Of a DNA stretch of 20,374 nucleotides, positions 13,595 through 20,374 are shown one piece after another. The notes beneath the pieces were generated by a model. The model saw nothing but the letters and a program-made list of their open reading frames with translations. It had not been told where the DNA came from and did not search any database. Made by a program: the position numbers and the translations under genes. The DNA lies in contig DATGKW010000177.1 of the NCBI GenBank assembly GCA_035294465.1, positions 1-20,374 of the forward strand, in the 5' to 3' direction. This stretch comes from Paraktedonobacter sp035294465 (lineage in GTDB: Bacteria; Chloroflexota; Ktedonobacteria; Ktedonobacterales; Ktedonobacteraceae). Numbering within the stretch: position 1 is the stretch's first letter; the number at the start of each line of letters is the position of its first letter.

Positions 13595-13981
13595 TCAAGT
13601 AACAACCATCGTTTGCAAAAGACGCCGCAACGCCGCTTCAGGATCATCGCAAAGGCCGCAATGAACCGAGGAAGTCTGAATGATCGTGCTGCGCGGCGAG
13701 ATTAGCCAGTGGAAACGCTCTGAAAGGGACAGGCAGGCAATGCTGCCCGCCTCTGGCTTGCCCGCGCAAATAAGAAGAATAAGCTGAAGTTGCCTGCGCA
13801 CGAGTTCTAGATCAATAGTCGGGGCCAGGGCCAGCAGACGCCGCTCGTCCAGGGAGGTCAACGCACCCAGAAAATTGCGTGTGCGGCAGAAGAGGATTAC
13901 ACCTACATTGATGCATTCGCCGCGCTCCACTCGAGGCACCACACGGATAATTGCGTAATCATATGAGCTGCGCTCGCGCAT
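13595..13981 (-). CDS. DUF3037 family protein, partner of HipA-like kinase
   Basis: A 128-residue protein beginning MRERSSYDYAIIRVVPRVERGECINVGVILFCRTRNFLGA, the recognisable N-terminus of the DUF3037 family. A longer frame to 14089 exists, but GAGGAG lies 7 nt before the ATG at 13981 and family similarity begins there. The start lies inside the end of the kinase gene (23-nt overlap), so the pair should be translated together. DUF3037 genes commonly sit beside HipA-like kinase genes in other bacteria. This is known association, and the role is unknown. Whether the protein is an antidote, substrate or partner of the kinase cannot be told. No DNA-binding motif is evident. Confidence 0.8.
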   Translation of the reverse strand: MRERSSYDYAIIRVVPRVERGECINVGVILFCRTRNFLGALTSLDERRLLALAPTIDLELVRRQLQLILLICAGKPEAGSIACLSLSERFHWLISPRSTIIQTSSVHCGLCDDPEAALRRLLQTMVVT

Positions 13982-14720
13982 GACGCGCCTCCTCCACGAA
14001 ACAATGTGACTCCTCCAGTCGTGCTCGTAAATATGCCAGGTAGGCCAGACGCTGTTCCGCTTGCTCAAGCCAGCTTGCAGGGATCTCACCGACTATCGAC
14101 TCAAGTACTTCGGGCGTCAGAGCCTCTCTGCACATCCGATCAGCCTCCTCTAGAGCGCTGGCGGCTGCCAGCAGCACGTGATCCTTGATAAGCTTAAAAG
14201 GATCGCGGCTACGCGCCAGGTAATCGTCGGTAGCATGGTGAAAGTAGAAAGCAGCCCCGTGATCGATCAGCATCAGGCGTCGGTGCCAGTAGAGCATATT
14301 GGTATTACGAGCCGTGCGATCCACATTGCAGACGTAAGAATCGAACCAGAGAATACGCGAGGCAAGAAGCGGATCAACGCCCGGAACATCTATAGTGCTG
14401 AAAGCTAGCGAGCCTGGCAAATAATCCAGCCCCAGATTCAGACCAACGCTTGCCTTGATGAGATTCTGGATCTCAAAATCCGGCTCGGATCGCCCAAGCA
14501 GACTATCTAGCTCTAGAAGAACGATCTCCGGCACCTGCAACCCTAAAGCGCGTCCGATTTCGCCCGCAAGCAGTTCAGCAATCAGAGCCTTAGGGCCTTG
14601 CCCGGCGCCGCGAAACTTCAAGACGTACATGCCATCGTCGTCGGCCTCAACAATCGCTGGCAGCGAGCCACCCTCTCTCAACGGCGTTACATAGCGAGTC
14701 GCAGTAAGTGTTCTAAGCAT
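13959..14720 (-). CDS. HipA-like kinase domain protein
   Basis: A 253-residue protein of the compact HipA-like kinase family. It has an N-terminal strand with an ATP-contacting lysine (YVLKFRGAGQGPKAL, K35), AELLAGEIGRALGLQVPE (48-65), a catalytic loop FDSYVCNVDRTARNTNML (D134, N139) and a metal-binding LIDHGAAF (D153). It lacks the N-terminal HipA_N subdomain of true HipA toxins. The frame runs upstream to 14822, but those residues (LAAFSLQSVLILAFPILYYYL) read through the promoter region. MLRTLTATRYV at 14720 fits the family. No ribosome-binding site precedes this ATG, and a TACAAT -10 element ends 6 nt before it, suggesting a leaderless mRNA. It overlaps the DUF3037 gene by 23 nt. The substrate is unknown; GltX phosphorylation is known only for HipA itself. 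Confidence 0.82.
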   Translation of the reverse strand: MLRTLTATRYVTPLREGGSLPAIVEADDDGMYVLKFRGAGQGPKALIAELLAGEIGRALGLQVPEIVLLELDSLLGRSEPDFEIQNLIKASVGLNLGLDYLPGSLAFSTIDVPGVDPLLASRILWFDSYVCNVDRTARNTNMLYWHRRLMLIDHGAAFYFHHATDDYLARSRDPFKLIKDHVLLAAASALEEADRMCREALTPEVLESIVGEIPASWLEQAEQRLAYLAYLRARLEESHCFVEEARHARAQLI

Positions 14721-14726
14721 GGGTCT

Positions 14727-14732
14727 ATTGTA
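14727..14732 (-). promoter_or_regulatory. Putative -10 element for a leaderless HipA-like kinase mRNA
   Basis: TACAAT lies on the minus strand with six bases between it and the ATG at 14720, which would put the transcription start on the start codon. No good -35 is visible. The same bases overlap the -35 of the divergent promoter. Confidence 0.4.
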
Positions 14733-14755
14733 ACATAGTTCCTGAGTGAGATAAT
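14728..14755 (+). promoter_or_regulatory. Predicted promoter of the LOG-like gene
   Basis: TTGTAA (14728-14733), a 16-nt spacer and GATAAT (14750-14755) precede the gene at 14816. It shares bases with the opposing -10 element of the kinase gene. Confidence 0.4.
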
Positions 14756-14815
14756 AGTAAAGTATGGGGAAAGCCAGGATTAGTACACTTTGCAAAGAAA
14801 AGGCAGCGAGAGAAA

Positions 14816-15433
14816 ATGGCATACAAGATTGGAGTCTACGGATCGAACGTCAACGAGGGGGAAAAAGCCACTGTCTCTGGCAAAGCGCTGGGAAGAGCGC
14901 TAGCCGAGCGCAGATGTATCGTCATTACCGGTGCGTGCAGTGGGATGCCGTATGTGGTGGCACGCACAGCCGCAGAGCAAGGTGCGGAAATATGGGGCTT
15001 CACGCCAGAGCTTGATTCTGCGGGCCAGAAAGCCGCCTATCCCACAGATGATATCACCATCTATAAACGCCTGGTGTACGTGCCACCACATTTCCGTGAA
15101 CTATTTGGAGTTCCCGACCTTCCAGCAGCGCGGGACCACGCAGCACGCCTCAAATATCGCAATGTCGTCTCAACAACCAACTGTGATGCGGGAATCATCA
15201 TTTCTGGCAGTTGGGGCACGCTGAATGAGTTTACAAATCTTATCTACGATGGCAAACCAATTGGCGTTCTCACAGGAACCGGCGGGCTGGCCGATGAGCT
15301 AGGCGGCTTTTACTCTCGCCTGCGCAGGCGGTCCGATTCAATAGTTTTGTTCGAAAGCGATCCAGAAAAACTGGTAAGCGAACTACTCAGAGAGCTTGAG
15401 AAAGAGCGTTGTGGATTGGACAACCAGTATTAG
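14816..15433 (+). CDS. LOG-family / SLOG-domain protein
   Basis: A 205-residue Rossmann-like protein of the LOG (formerly 'lysine decarboxylase-like') group. It has KIGVYGSNVNEGE (4-16), a nucleotide-binding VITGACSGMPYVVARTA (36-52) and SGSWGTLNEFTNLIYDGKPIGVL (130-152), which corresponds to the PGGxGTxxE signature. The first glycines of that motif read SGS, and E138 is retained. True LOG enzymes release cytokinin-type bases from nucleotides. Divergent bacterial members more often bind nucleotide ligands as SLOG sensors, so no activity is assigned. The ATG has GAGAG about 5 nt upstream. The gene is divergent from the HipA-like kinase (95 nt), and its TAG stop overlaps the stop of the H-NOX gene tail to tail. 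Confidence 0.78.
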   Translation: MAYKIGVYGSNVNEGEKATVSGKALGRALAERRCIVITGACSGMPYVVARTAAEQGAEIWGFTPELDSAGQKAAYPTDDITIYKRLVYVPPHFRELFGVPDLPAARDHAARLKYRNVVSTTNCDAGIIISGSWGTLNEFTNLIYDGKPIGVLTGTGGLADELGGFYSRLRRRSDSIVLFESDPEKLVSELLRELEKERCGLDNQY

Positions 15434-16266
15434 CCGGAGGTAGGGACGCGCCAGTAGCGGCGATGAATAAAGTCGTCGCCCGGACGGTTGGCCGTAGTCG
15501 CCACCAGGCCCGCATAATGCAGATGCAAGAGTGCCTGAAGGATCAGCGCGGGCCGCTGCTGGTGCTGGCTGACCCCTCTCGTCCTGAGAATTTCCTGCAC
15601 TTCCGCCAGCGTCATACCTTCCTCTTTGGGCAGGATCGAAAGAATGAGATCCGCGAATTGCTGTTGCGACAGGCGGCGCTCATCTTGCACCAACGTATTG
15701 TTGCTGCCCGATGCTGCGAAGAATTTCACTGCGAACTCACAGACAATGCCCCCCCTTTTCATACATTTAAGCTCAGCGACCTGTGCTTTCTCACCATAAT
15801 ACGCTGCCGCTCCCTCGATAGCTCCCCACAGCACGGAACAGAGCTGGCGTGGACTATCATAGACAACTATCAATATATCAGGGTCGTGAGGAGAACGGCG
15901 ATATTTAAACAGCGGTGGCGTCAGTCCATCAGGAAGACGACCCATCTGTTCATGCGCGTCATGCATCGCCAGCAGCAATTCGAGTCCATTGTTGGTTTGA
16001 CTGAGCAGATAGGCGCAGCGATGGCGCGTCAATGCGTTGGTTATGAAATAGTAGCCATATTCCTTTAGTAATGTATCGGCGGGAACCAGGGAAATATTGC
16101 TGGCCGTCTCTACTGCTGCCAGGAGAGCTGTATCGTCATAAACCCGGTCGGCCAGCAAAGGAGCAGGCATAACACCGTCGAGCGCAACACGATATTGATT
16201 CATAAAGTTTTCGTGAAAGCGCGCAGCAAGATATTTTTCCCAGGTAACAAAAATTAATCCATGCAC
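15430..16266 (-). CDS. H-NOX haem nitric-oxide-binding protein with C-terminal winged-helix-like domain
   Basis: Residues 1 to about 182 form a haem NO/O2-binding (H-NOX) domain. It starts MHGLIFVTWEKYL. H105 in HEQMGRLPDGLTPPLF aligns without gaps to the soluble guanylate cyclase beta-1 segment from memory, giving the proximal haem His and P118. The YxSxR motif that holds the haem propionates is Y136-S138-R140. Two cysteines follow (C168, C176). Residues about 197-278 look like a winged helix: helix QQQFADLILSIL, helix TLAEVQEILRTRG, a longer third helix and a basic hairpin ending HRRYWRV. No kinase or cyclase gene is adjacent, so the protein may sense NO and bind DNA itself. The start is GTG with AGGAG 8 nt upstream. 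The stop overlaps the convergent LOG-like stop by 4 nt. Confidence 0.85.
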   Translation of the reverse strand: MHGLIFVTWEKYLAARFHENFMNQYRVALDGVMPAPLLADRVYDDTALLAAVETASNISLVPADTLLKEYGYYFITNALTRHRCAYLLSQTNNGLELLLAMHDAHEQMGRLPDGLTPPLFKYRRSPHDPDILIVVYDSPRQLCSVLWGAIEGAAAYYGEKAQVAELKCMKRGGIVCEFAVKFFAASGSNNTLVQDERRLSQQQFADLILSILPKEEGMTLAEVQEILRTRGVSQHQQRPALILQALLHLHYAGLVATTANRPGDDFIHRRYWRVPTSG

Positions 16267-16647
16267 AAAAGTAACTCCTAGTGAAACGACAAGCGAACTT
16301 CTTACCCAATGAGGAGGCTGCGTTAATTATAGCAAGGAAGAGGTTCTATGTACGAACATCATTCCGTCACTAGTACTTTTAGATATATATTTCATCGATT
16401 CATAAGCTTCTTGCTTGCGTATCAGTATTTTTCATTACGTAAATTATTGATATCTCATATTGAATATAAATCGATAACTATTTGTATAGTATCGACGATA
16501 CTGCGGTTTATCTCTAAAAAGTCTTCTTCTAACTGGCTCTGTGTACGATAGAGCTATTCTGGCTTTTCCCTGCCATAATATTCTGGTGCCATAGAAAAGA
16601 AGGGCCCTGCTAGAGTTGTTCGCTTTCTCTTACAATGCTCATATGAT
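16267..16647. other. AT-rich intergenic region with dyad symmetry
   Basis: This 381-nt gap separates the divergent H-NOX and glutaredoxin-like genes. From about 16345 to 16540 it is far more AT-rich than its surroundings. It holds a perfect 7-1-7 palindrome (16488-16502, AGTATCG/CGATACT), overlapping an imperfect one (16471-16495). A 67-codon frame (16348-16551) has a purine-rich stretch before its ATG, but its composition follows the AT-rich background and it matches nothing I recognise. Confidence 0.5.
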
Positions 16648-16689
16648 ATGATGGCTTCTAGAAAATCAAGCCGTTCTGGAGTAACACCT

Positions 16690-16953
16690 GTGGCGACACA
16701 GACACCAATCGAAGTGACCTTCTACACAAAGGCAGGCTGTCATCTCTGCGAAGAGGCTCGCGAGATGCTGGAAGAGATAGCGGAACAGATAAGCTATGAA
16801 TTGACCGAGGTTGATATCCGCACAGATATGGCGATTTTTGAGATCTATCGTTATCGCATACCTGTCATCGTGCTCAACCGGGAAACGCTGATAGAAGGTC
16901 GCATTGATGCTGATGAACTGGCGCGAGCTTTTCGGCAGGTAATGGGAAAATAG
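16690..16953 (+). CDS. Glutaredoxin-like (DUF836-type) thioredoxin-fold protein
   Basis: A small thioredoxin-fold protein beginning IEVTFYTKAGCHLCEEAREMLEE, with the redox CxxC (C17-H-L-C20 in this numbering), a cis-proline segment YRIPVIVLN and the ending LIEGRIDADELARAF. Such proteins resemble glutaredoxins of about 80 residues, and a role in thiol-disulfide exchange is likely. I chose GTG at 16690 (87 residues) because GGAG lies 8 nt upstream and the fold begins there. The first ATG at 16648 would add a polar, basic 14-residue tail and has no ribosome-binding site, though a TACAAT at 16631-16636 could give a nearly leaderless mRNA from it. The gene lies 144 nt before mtaB on the same strand. 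Confidence 0.82.
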   Translation: MATQTPIEVTFYTKAGCHLCEEAREMLEEIAEQISYELTEVDIRTDMAIFEIYRYRIPVIVLNRETLIEGRIDADELARAFRQVMGK

Positions 16954-17048
16954 TCGGCATGATGTGGCTTGCGCGTTCCCTTTCATCCAGGAAAGCCTCA
17001 AGAGAGATTTAGAAGACGTTTCCTCTAGCCCGATTCGCTTCAATGAGC

Positions 17049-17054
17049 TATAAT
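17049..17054 (+). promoter_or_regulatory. Possible -10 element upstream of mtaB
   Basis: A perfect TATAAT lies 43 nt before the mtaB start in the 144-nt gap after the glutaredoxin-like gene. There is no recognisable -35 at 16-18 nt. Confidence 0.35.
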
Positions 17055-17097
17055 CGGTCCAGACAAAACCATCATTCATCAGAAATGCAAGAGACCG

Positions 17098-18564
17098 ATG
17101 AGCGAAGAAACCACGTTTGCGGTCGCCACGCTCGGCTGCAAGGTCAATCAGGCCGATAGCGAGGCCATCAGCGAGCAAATGTGCGCCGCCGGCTTCGTCC
17201 AGCGCGAGTTTAACGAGGCCGCCGATATCTATATTGTTAATACCTGCACAGTTACGCATCTGGGAGACCGCAGTTCGCGGCTGATGATCAGCCAGGCTCG
17301 CAGGCGTCAACCGAGAGCGTTGCTGGTCGTAACCGGCTGTTACGCGGAATTGCATCCCCAGGCCGTGGCTGCTCTGCCTGGCGTCAATCTGGTGGTCGGC
17401 AACCGCGAGAAGGACGCGCTGGTTGAGGCAATCCAGACCCACCGGCAAGCGCTCCCGCCAGCAACCACGCCAATTGAGTCCGGCGAGAAGACCGACGGAG
17501 CAATGCAGGCATGCCGCCACTTCCTGCCGGTTATCTCCAGCCAGCAACAGCACATCGGCAGCGATATCGCCCTGTCAATTGATCCCGGCGAGCCGCAGCC
17601 GGACAACCCGGAGCATGGTTCTCTCTTCAGCGAAAGCGTTGCTGCCAGCCAGACTGCGCACACGCCTCTCCATACGCGTACACGTGTGCAGATGAAGGTG
17701 CAAGATGGCTGTGATAATCGCTGCACTTACTGCATTGTCCCTTATGTACGCGGCGGATCACGCAGCCGCAGCATTAGCTCAGTCGTAGAACATGTGCGGC
17801 GCAAGGTGCGCGCGGGCTTCCAGGAGATCGTGTTGACAGGCATCCACCTGGGCGATTATCATCCCGATGACGACGGCAAACAGGATCTCGGTGATTTGAT
17901 TGCAGCGCTCCTGCGCGAGACAGAGATTCGGCGCATTCGCGTCTCTTCGCTGGAACCAGAAGATTTTCGCCTGGAGTGGCTGGAACTCTGGCAAGATCCT
18001 CGCATGTGCCGCCACTTCCATCTCCCTATGCAGAGCGGCTCGGACCACATTCTGCGCCGCATGGCCCGGCGCTACAACAGCGCACGTTACCGCGAGATTA
18101 TCACTACCGCCAGACGCTTGATTCCTGGCGTAGCCATTAGCACAGACATCATCACAGGCTTTCCAGGGGAAAGTGACGAGGACTTTGAACAGACCTATTC
18201 GCTGGCGAGCGAATTGCAGTTCGCCAAAGCGCATATCTTCCGTTTCTCTCCTCGCCAGGGCACGCCCGCGGCCCGCATGAAAGGGCAGATCAAGGATGAG
18301 ACCAAAAAGGCACGCAGCGAACGCCTGCTGGCTCTTAACGAGGTCCACGCACGTGAATTCCGCCAGCAATTCCTGGGCGAGATAGTAGAAGTGCTAATCG
18401 AAGGGCGCAAACACGGGCGCTGGGAGGGCCTTACCGATAATTACCTGCGAGTAGAGATAGAAGAAATGCCTGGACCGCAAAGCCACGACTGGCAGAATAC
18501 CCTGGCCAGGGTACGCCTGAATAGCCTGATCGAGGATGGCATCCTGGGCACACTGGTTGAGTAA
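17098..18564 (+). CDS. mtaB: tRNA (t6A37) methylthiotransferase MtaB
   Basis: A radical-SAM methylthiotransferase that converts t6A to ms2t6A at position 37 of ANN-decoding tRNAs. The UPF0004 domain holds the auxiliary [4Fe-4S] cysteines C14 (TLGCKVNQ), C50 (VNTCTVT) and C81 (VTGCYAE). The radical-SAM triad is C205, C209, C212 in DGCDNRCTYCIVPYVRG. A TRAM-like RNA-binding end (EIVEVLIEGR...GLTDNYLRVEI) closes the protein. TLGCKVNQ and CIVPYVRG point to MtaB rather than MiaB or RimO. At 488 residues it is longer than the usual 430-450. The excess is a polar, Pro/Gln/Ser-rich linker (about 117-193) between the first two domains, with one extra Cys (C139). An in-frame ATG follows AAGAGA. The GNAT gene follows 24 nt later, probably in the same transcript. 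Confidence 0.92.
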   Translation: MSEETTFAVATLGCKVNQADSEAISEQMCAAGFVQREFNEAADIYIVNTCTVTHLGDRSSRLMISQARRRQPRALLVVTGCYAELHPQAVAALPGVNLVVGNREKDALVEAIQTHRQALPPATTPIESGEKTDGAMQACRHFLPVISSQQQHIGSDIALSIDPGEPQPDNPEHGSLFSESVAASQTAHTPLHTRTRVQMKVQDGCDNRCTYCIVPYVRGGSRSRSISSVVEHVRRKVRAGFQEIVLTGIHLGDYHPDDDGKQDLGDLIAALLRETEIRRIRVSSLEPEDFRLEWLELWQDPRMCRHFHLPMQSGSDHILRRMARRYNSARYREIITTARRLIPGVAISTDIITGFPGESDEDFEQTYSLASELQFAKAHIFRFSPRQGTPAARMKGQIKDETKKARSERLLALNEVHAREFRQQFLGEIVEVLIEGRKHGRWEGLTDNYLRVEIEEMPGPQSHDWQNTLARVRLNSLIEDGILGTLVE

Positions 18565-18588
18565 CCTGAAGAATCGAGCGAAATAACA

Positions 18589-19128
18589 ATGATTATCCGA
18601 CGTATGAGCATTGAGGATAGTGCAGGCATCGGGCGCGTCCACGCCCTTACATGGAAAACGACTTACCGAGGCATCATTCCTGACTCATATCTGGACGCCA
18701 TCCAGATCGAAGAATGGCAGCAGCGCTGGATACCCAACTTGAACAATCCCGCACCCAATACGTTCGGCCATGTAGCGGAAAACGAGGAGGATAACGAGAT
18801 CGTCGGTTTCGTGCGAGGCGGCCCCACGCGCAACCCAGAACTGCCCTATCGAGCAGAACTTTATGCCATTTATATTCTTGAAGCATACCAGCAGCGAGGG
18901 CTGGGCCGCCGCCTGGTGCAAGCCCTGGCTAAGGATTTGCAAAGCGTGGGGTTCTCTGACATGCTCTTGTGGGTACTTGAGGAGAATCACGCATCCCGCC
19001 GCTTCTATGAGGCACTGGGCGGTCAGTACATCAAATCAAATACATTCGAGGTTGGAGGGGCTACAGTTATTGAACGCGCCTATGGGTGGACTGATCTTTC
19101 TCTGCTCTTGCAAGATCAACAGAAATAG
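18589..19128 (+). CDS. GNAT-family N-acetyltransferase
   Basis: A 179-residue GCN5-related acetyltransferase. The acetyl-CoA pyrophosphate loop is QQRGLGRRL (101-109, R/QxxGxG/A), preceded by the strand AELYAIYILEAY and followed by the helix LVQALAKDL. The C-terminal motif B region reads MLLWVLEENHASRRFYEALGG, typical of the family. The N-terminal IIRRMSIEDSAGIGRVHALTWKTTYRGIIP resembles members that acetylate small amines or protein N-termini, but the substrate cannot be deduced. The gene lies 24 nt after mtaB with only a weak ribosome-binding site, so translation may depend on the upstream gene. The first ATG is used; a second in-frame ATG lies five codons on. Confidence 0.85.
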   Translation: MIIRRMSIEDSAGIGRVHALTWKTTYRGIIPDSYLDAIQIEEWQQRWIPNLNNPAPNTFGHVAENEEDNEIVGFVRGGPTRNPELPYRAELYAIYILEAYQQRGLGRRLVQALAKDLQSVGFSDMLLWVLEENHASRRFYEALGGQYIKSNTFEVGGATVIERAYGWTDLSLLLQDQQK

Positions 19129-19155
19129 AGAGAAAACGGTTCAGGTGACAAAGTT

Positions 19156-20301
19156 ATGAGAGCGCATGTGACCACGTTTAAACGCCAGACATTTATCATA
19201 TGTACACAGCTTGCTCTCCTGCTACTGCTGATCTGCCCGGTAGCTGCCTGTGGAAGCCTTTCCACTTCTACCGCCAGCACAGCCAGTTCCACTACCACCA
19301 CACAAGGTTCGTCAAATACGTCTGCCCAGGCAGCCACGGGTAGCTTTCAGGAATTCGCCCTGCCACAAATGAATAGTGGCCTGATGCGGCCGGCTATCGA
19401 CGCACAGGGACGCCTCTGGTTCGGCGAAATGAACCAGAATTTACTTGGCTCCTTTGATCCGCGCACTGGCAAATTCTGGCAGCAGACGCCACCCGGTGGG
19501 AAGTGGGGGATTATGGGCACAGTCGCTGCGCCCGATAGTACTATCTGGTTTGCTGAACAATACGCCGATTACATCGGGCACTACTTTCCCCAAACGGGGC
19601 AATACAGGACGTATCCCTTGCCTACTCTCCACATGCCTGACCCCAGCAATGCTGGCAGAATCTTGAGCCTGCCCAGTGCCCCTAACGACCTTGCTCTGGA
19701 TAAGCATGGTATCCTCTGGTTTACTGAGATGAACGCCAATGCCATCGGGAGCCTCGACACGGCCAACGGATCGATACGCCAGTATCCCATTCCCGGAGCG
19801 AAGAAAGGGCAGACGCTCAATCCCTATGGCATCACTGTCGATTTGCAAGGCACCATCTGGTTTACCGAAGCCAGCACAGATCATCTCGGCAGGCTCAATC
19901 CGGCCACCGGACAATTCAGATTCTTTACACCACCTGGCGTCACTTCGACCCTCATGGAGGTCGCCAGCGATGCCCAGGGTCAGATCTGGGCAACGATGTT
20001 CGCCACCGGCCAGCTTCTCCGCTTCAACCCAAAAAGCGCCGGTTTCACCATGTACAATGCCCCGGCTTTCGATGGCAATCCTGGGGGTCTCTATGGTATT
20101 ACCGTCGCCACCAATGGCGATATCTGGGTCACGGTACCCTCTGAGAATATCCTGGCACGCTTCGATAGAAAAGAGCAGCGCTTTTTCTACTACACTATCC
20201 CGACGCCAAACAGCCAGCCCATCGGGCTAGTCGAGGGACCAAATCAGACGATCTGGTTTACTGAATCGGCGAGCAATAAGATTGGGATGCTGCAGCCATA
20301 A
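19156..20301 (+). CDS. Lipoprotein with seven-bladed Vgb/streptogramin-lyase-like propeller
   Basis: A 381-residue exported lipoprotein. A basic N-terminus and hydrophobic stretch (LALLLLLICPVA) end in a lipobox VAAC with C32 as the lipidation site. A Ser/Thr-rich tether (33-60) follows. The remainder contains seven copies of a roughly 45-residue blade with a core like GxxWFTExxxxxIGxxD, with Trp near 88, 131, 188, 235, 278, 324 and 367, predicting a seven-bladed beta-propeller similar to virginiamycin B lyase. Antibiotic lyase activity is not inferred: most such propellers have no known substrate, and active-site histidines of Vgb were not confirmed. AGGTGA lies 7 nt before the ATG. It follows the GNAT gene by 27 nt. 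Extracellular binding or recognition is plausible. Confidence 0.85.
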   Translation: MRAHVTTFKRQTFIICTQLALLLLLICPVAACGSLSTSTASTASSTTTTQGSSNTSAQAATGSFQEFALPQMNSGLMRPAIDAQGRLWFGEMNQNLLGSFDPRTGKFWQQTPPGGKWGIMGTVAAPDSTIWFAEQYADYIGHYFPQTGQYRTYPLPTLHMPDPSNAGRILSLPSAPNDLALDKHGILWFTEMNANAIGSLDTANGSIRQYPIPGAKKGQTLNPYGITVDLQGTIWFTEASTDHLGRLNPATGQFRFFTPPGVTSTLMEVASDAQGQIWATMFATGQLLRFNPKSAGFTMYNAPAFDGNPGGLYGITVATNGDIWVTVPSENILARFDRKEQRFFYYTIPTPNSQPIGLVEGPNQTIWFTESASNKIGMLQP

Positions 20302-20374
20302 ATAGTCGCGCATTTCAACGATTCGGCGATAAAAATCCGCCCGCCATGATCTACGAAAAGATTTATGAGGGATT

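Noticed and set aside
16348..16551. A 67-codon frame in the AT-rich gap with a purine-rich stretch before its ATG
   Set aside because: Its amino acids simply mirror the AT-rich composition and no domain or motif is visible. Kept only as part of the intergenic description.
19156..20301. Streptogramin resistance enzyme (virginiamycin B lyase)
   Set aside because: The fold repeats match, but the protein is a surface lipoprotein and the Vgb catalytic residues could not be confirmed.
20346..20374. Possible start of another gene at the right edge (ATGATCTACGAA)
   Set aside because: Only nine codons remain and no ribosome-binding site precedes it.

Overview
The window looks like a chromosomal segment of a Gram-positive-like, moderately GC-rich bacterium, most plausibly a Chloroflexota of the Ktedonobacteria type. 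That placement is an inference. It rests on a LysW-carrier lysine pathway under T-box control, a lipoprotein with a lipobox, a HipA-like kinase/DUF3037 pair and a stand-alone H-NOX protein. No rRNA, tRNA, IS element or CRISPR array was seen.

Left edge (1-1992): the C-terminal end of a trypsin-like serine protease (GDSGGP motif), an NTF2/SnoaL-like small protein and an ATP-grasp protein lie on the plus strand. They face a small rubredoxin-like zinc-ribbon gene on the minus strand.

Centre (2258-12555, minus strand): one long operon encodes almost the whole alpha-aminoadipate (AAA) route to lysine, in transcription order lysW, lysX, lysY, lysZ, a fused lysJ-lysK, homocitrate synthase, homoaconitase large and small subunits, and homoisocitrate dehydrogenase. 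Several junctions are 4-nt ATGA overlaps. LysS, LysT/U and the dehydrogenase turn 2-oxoglutarate into 2-oxoadipate. An aminotransferase, not in the window, must make AAA. LysX attaches AAA to the C-terminal Glu of LysW, LysZ and LysY phosphorylate and reduce it, the LysJ half aminates it and the LysK half releases lysine. A consensus-like promoter (TTGACA-18-TATAAC) drives an approximately 800-nt leader with two complete T-box riboswitches in series. Each has an A-rich specifier readable as AAA/AAG (Lys) and its own terminator, so the operon should respond twice to uncharged tRNA-Lys.

Right part (12637-20374): a HAD hydrolase has a roughly 180-nt leader with a nested RNA hairpin. It is followed by an overlapping HipA-like kinase/DUF3037 pair, divergent from a LOG/SLOG-family gene through overlapping promoters, with a likely leaderless kinase mRNA. 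Next is an H-NOX haem protein whose C-terminus looks like a winged helix, a possible one-component nitric-oxide-responsive regulator, preceded by an AT-rich region with dyad symmetry. The window closes with a glutaredoxin-like protein, the tRNA methylthiotransferase MtaB, a GNAT acetyltransferase and a lipoprotein with a seven-bladed Vgb-like propeller.

The most interesting items are the tandem lysine T-boxes, the LysJ-LysK fusion, the H-NOX-winged-helix architecture and the unrecognised structured leader before the HAD gene.
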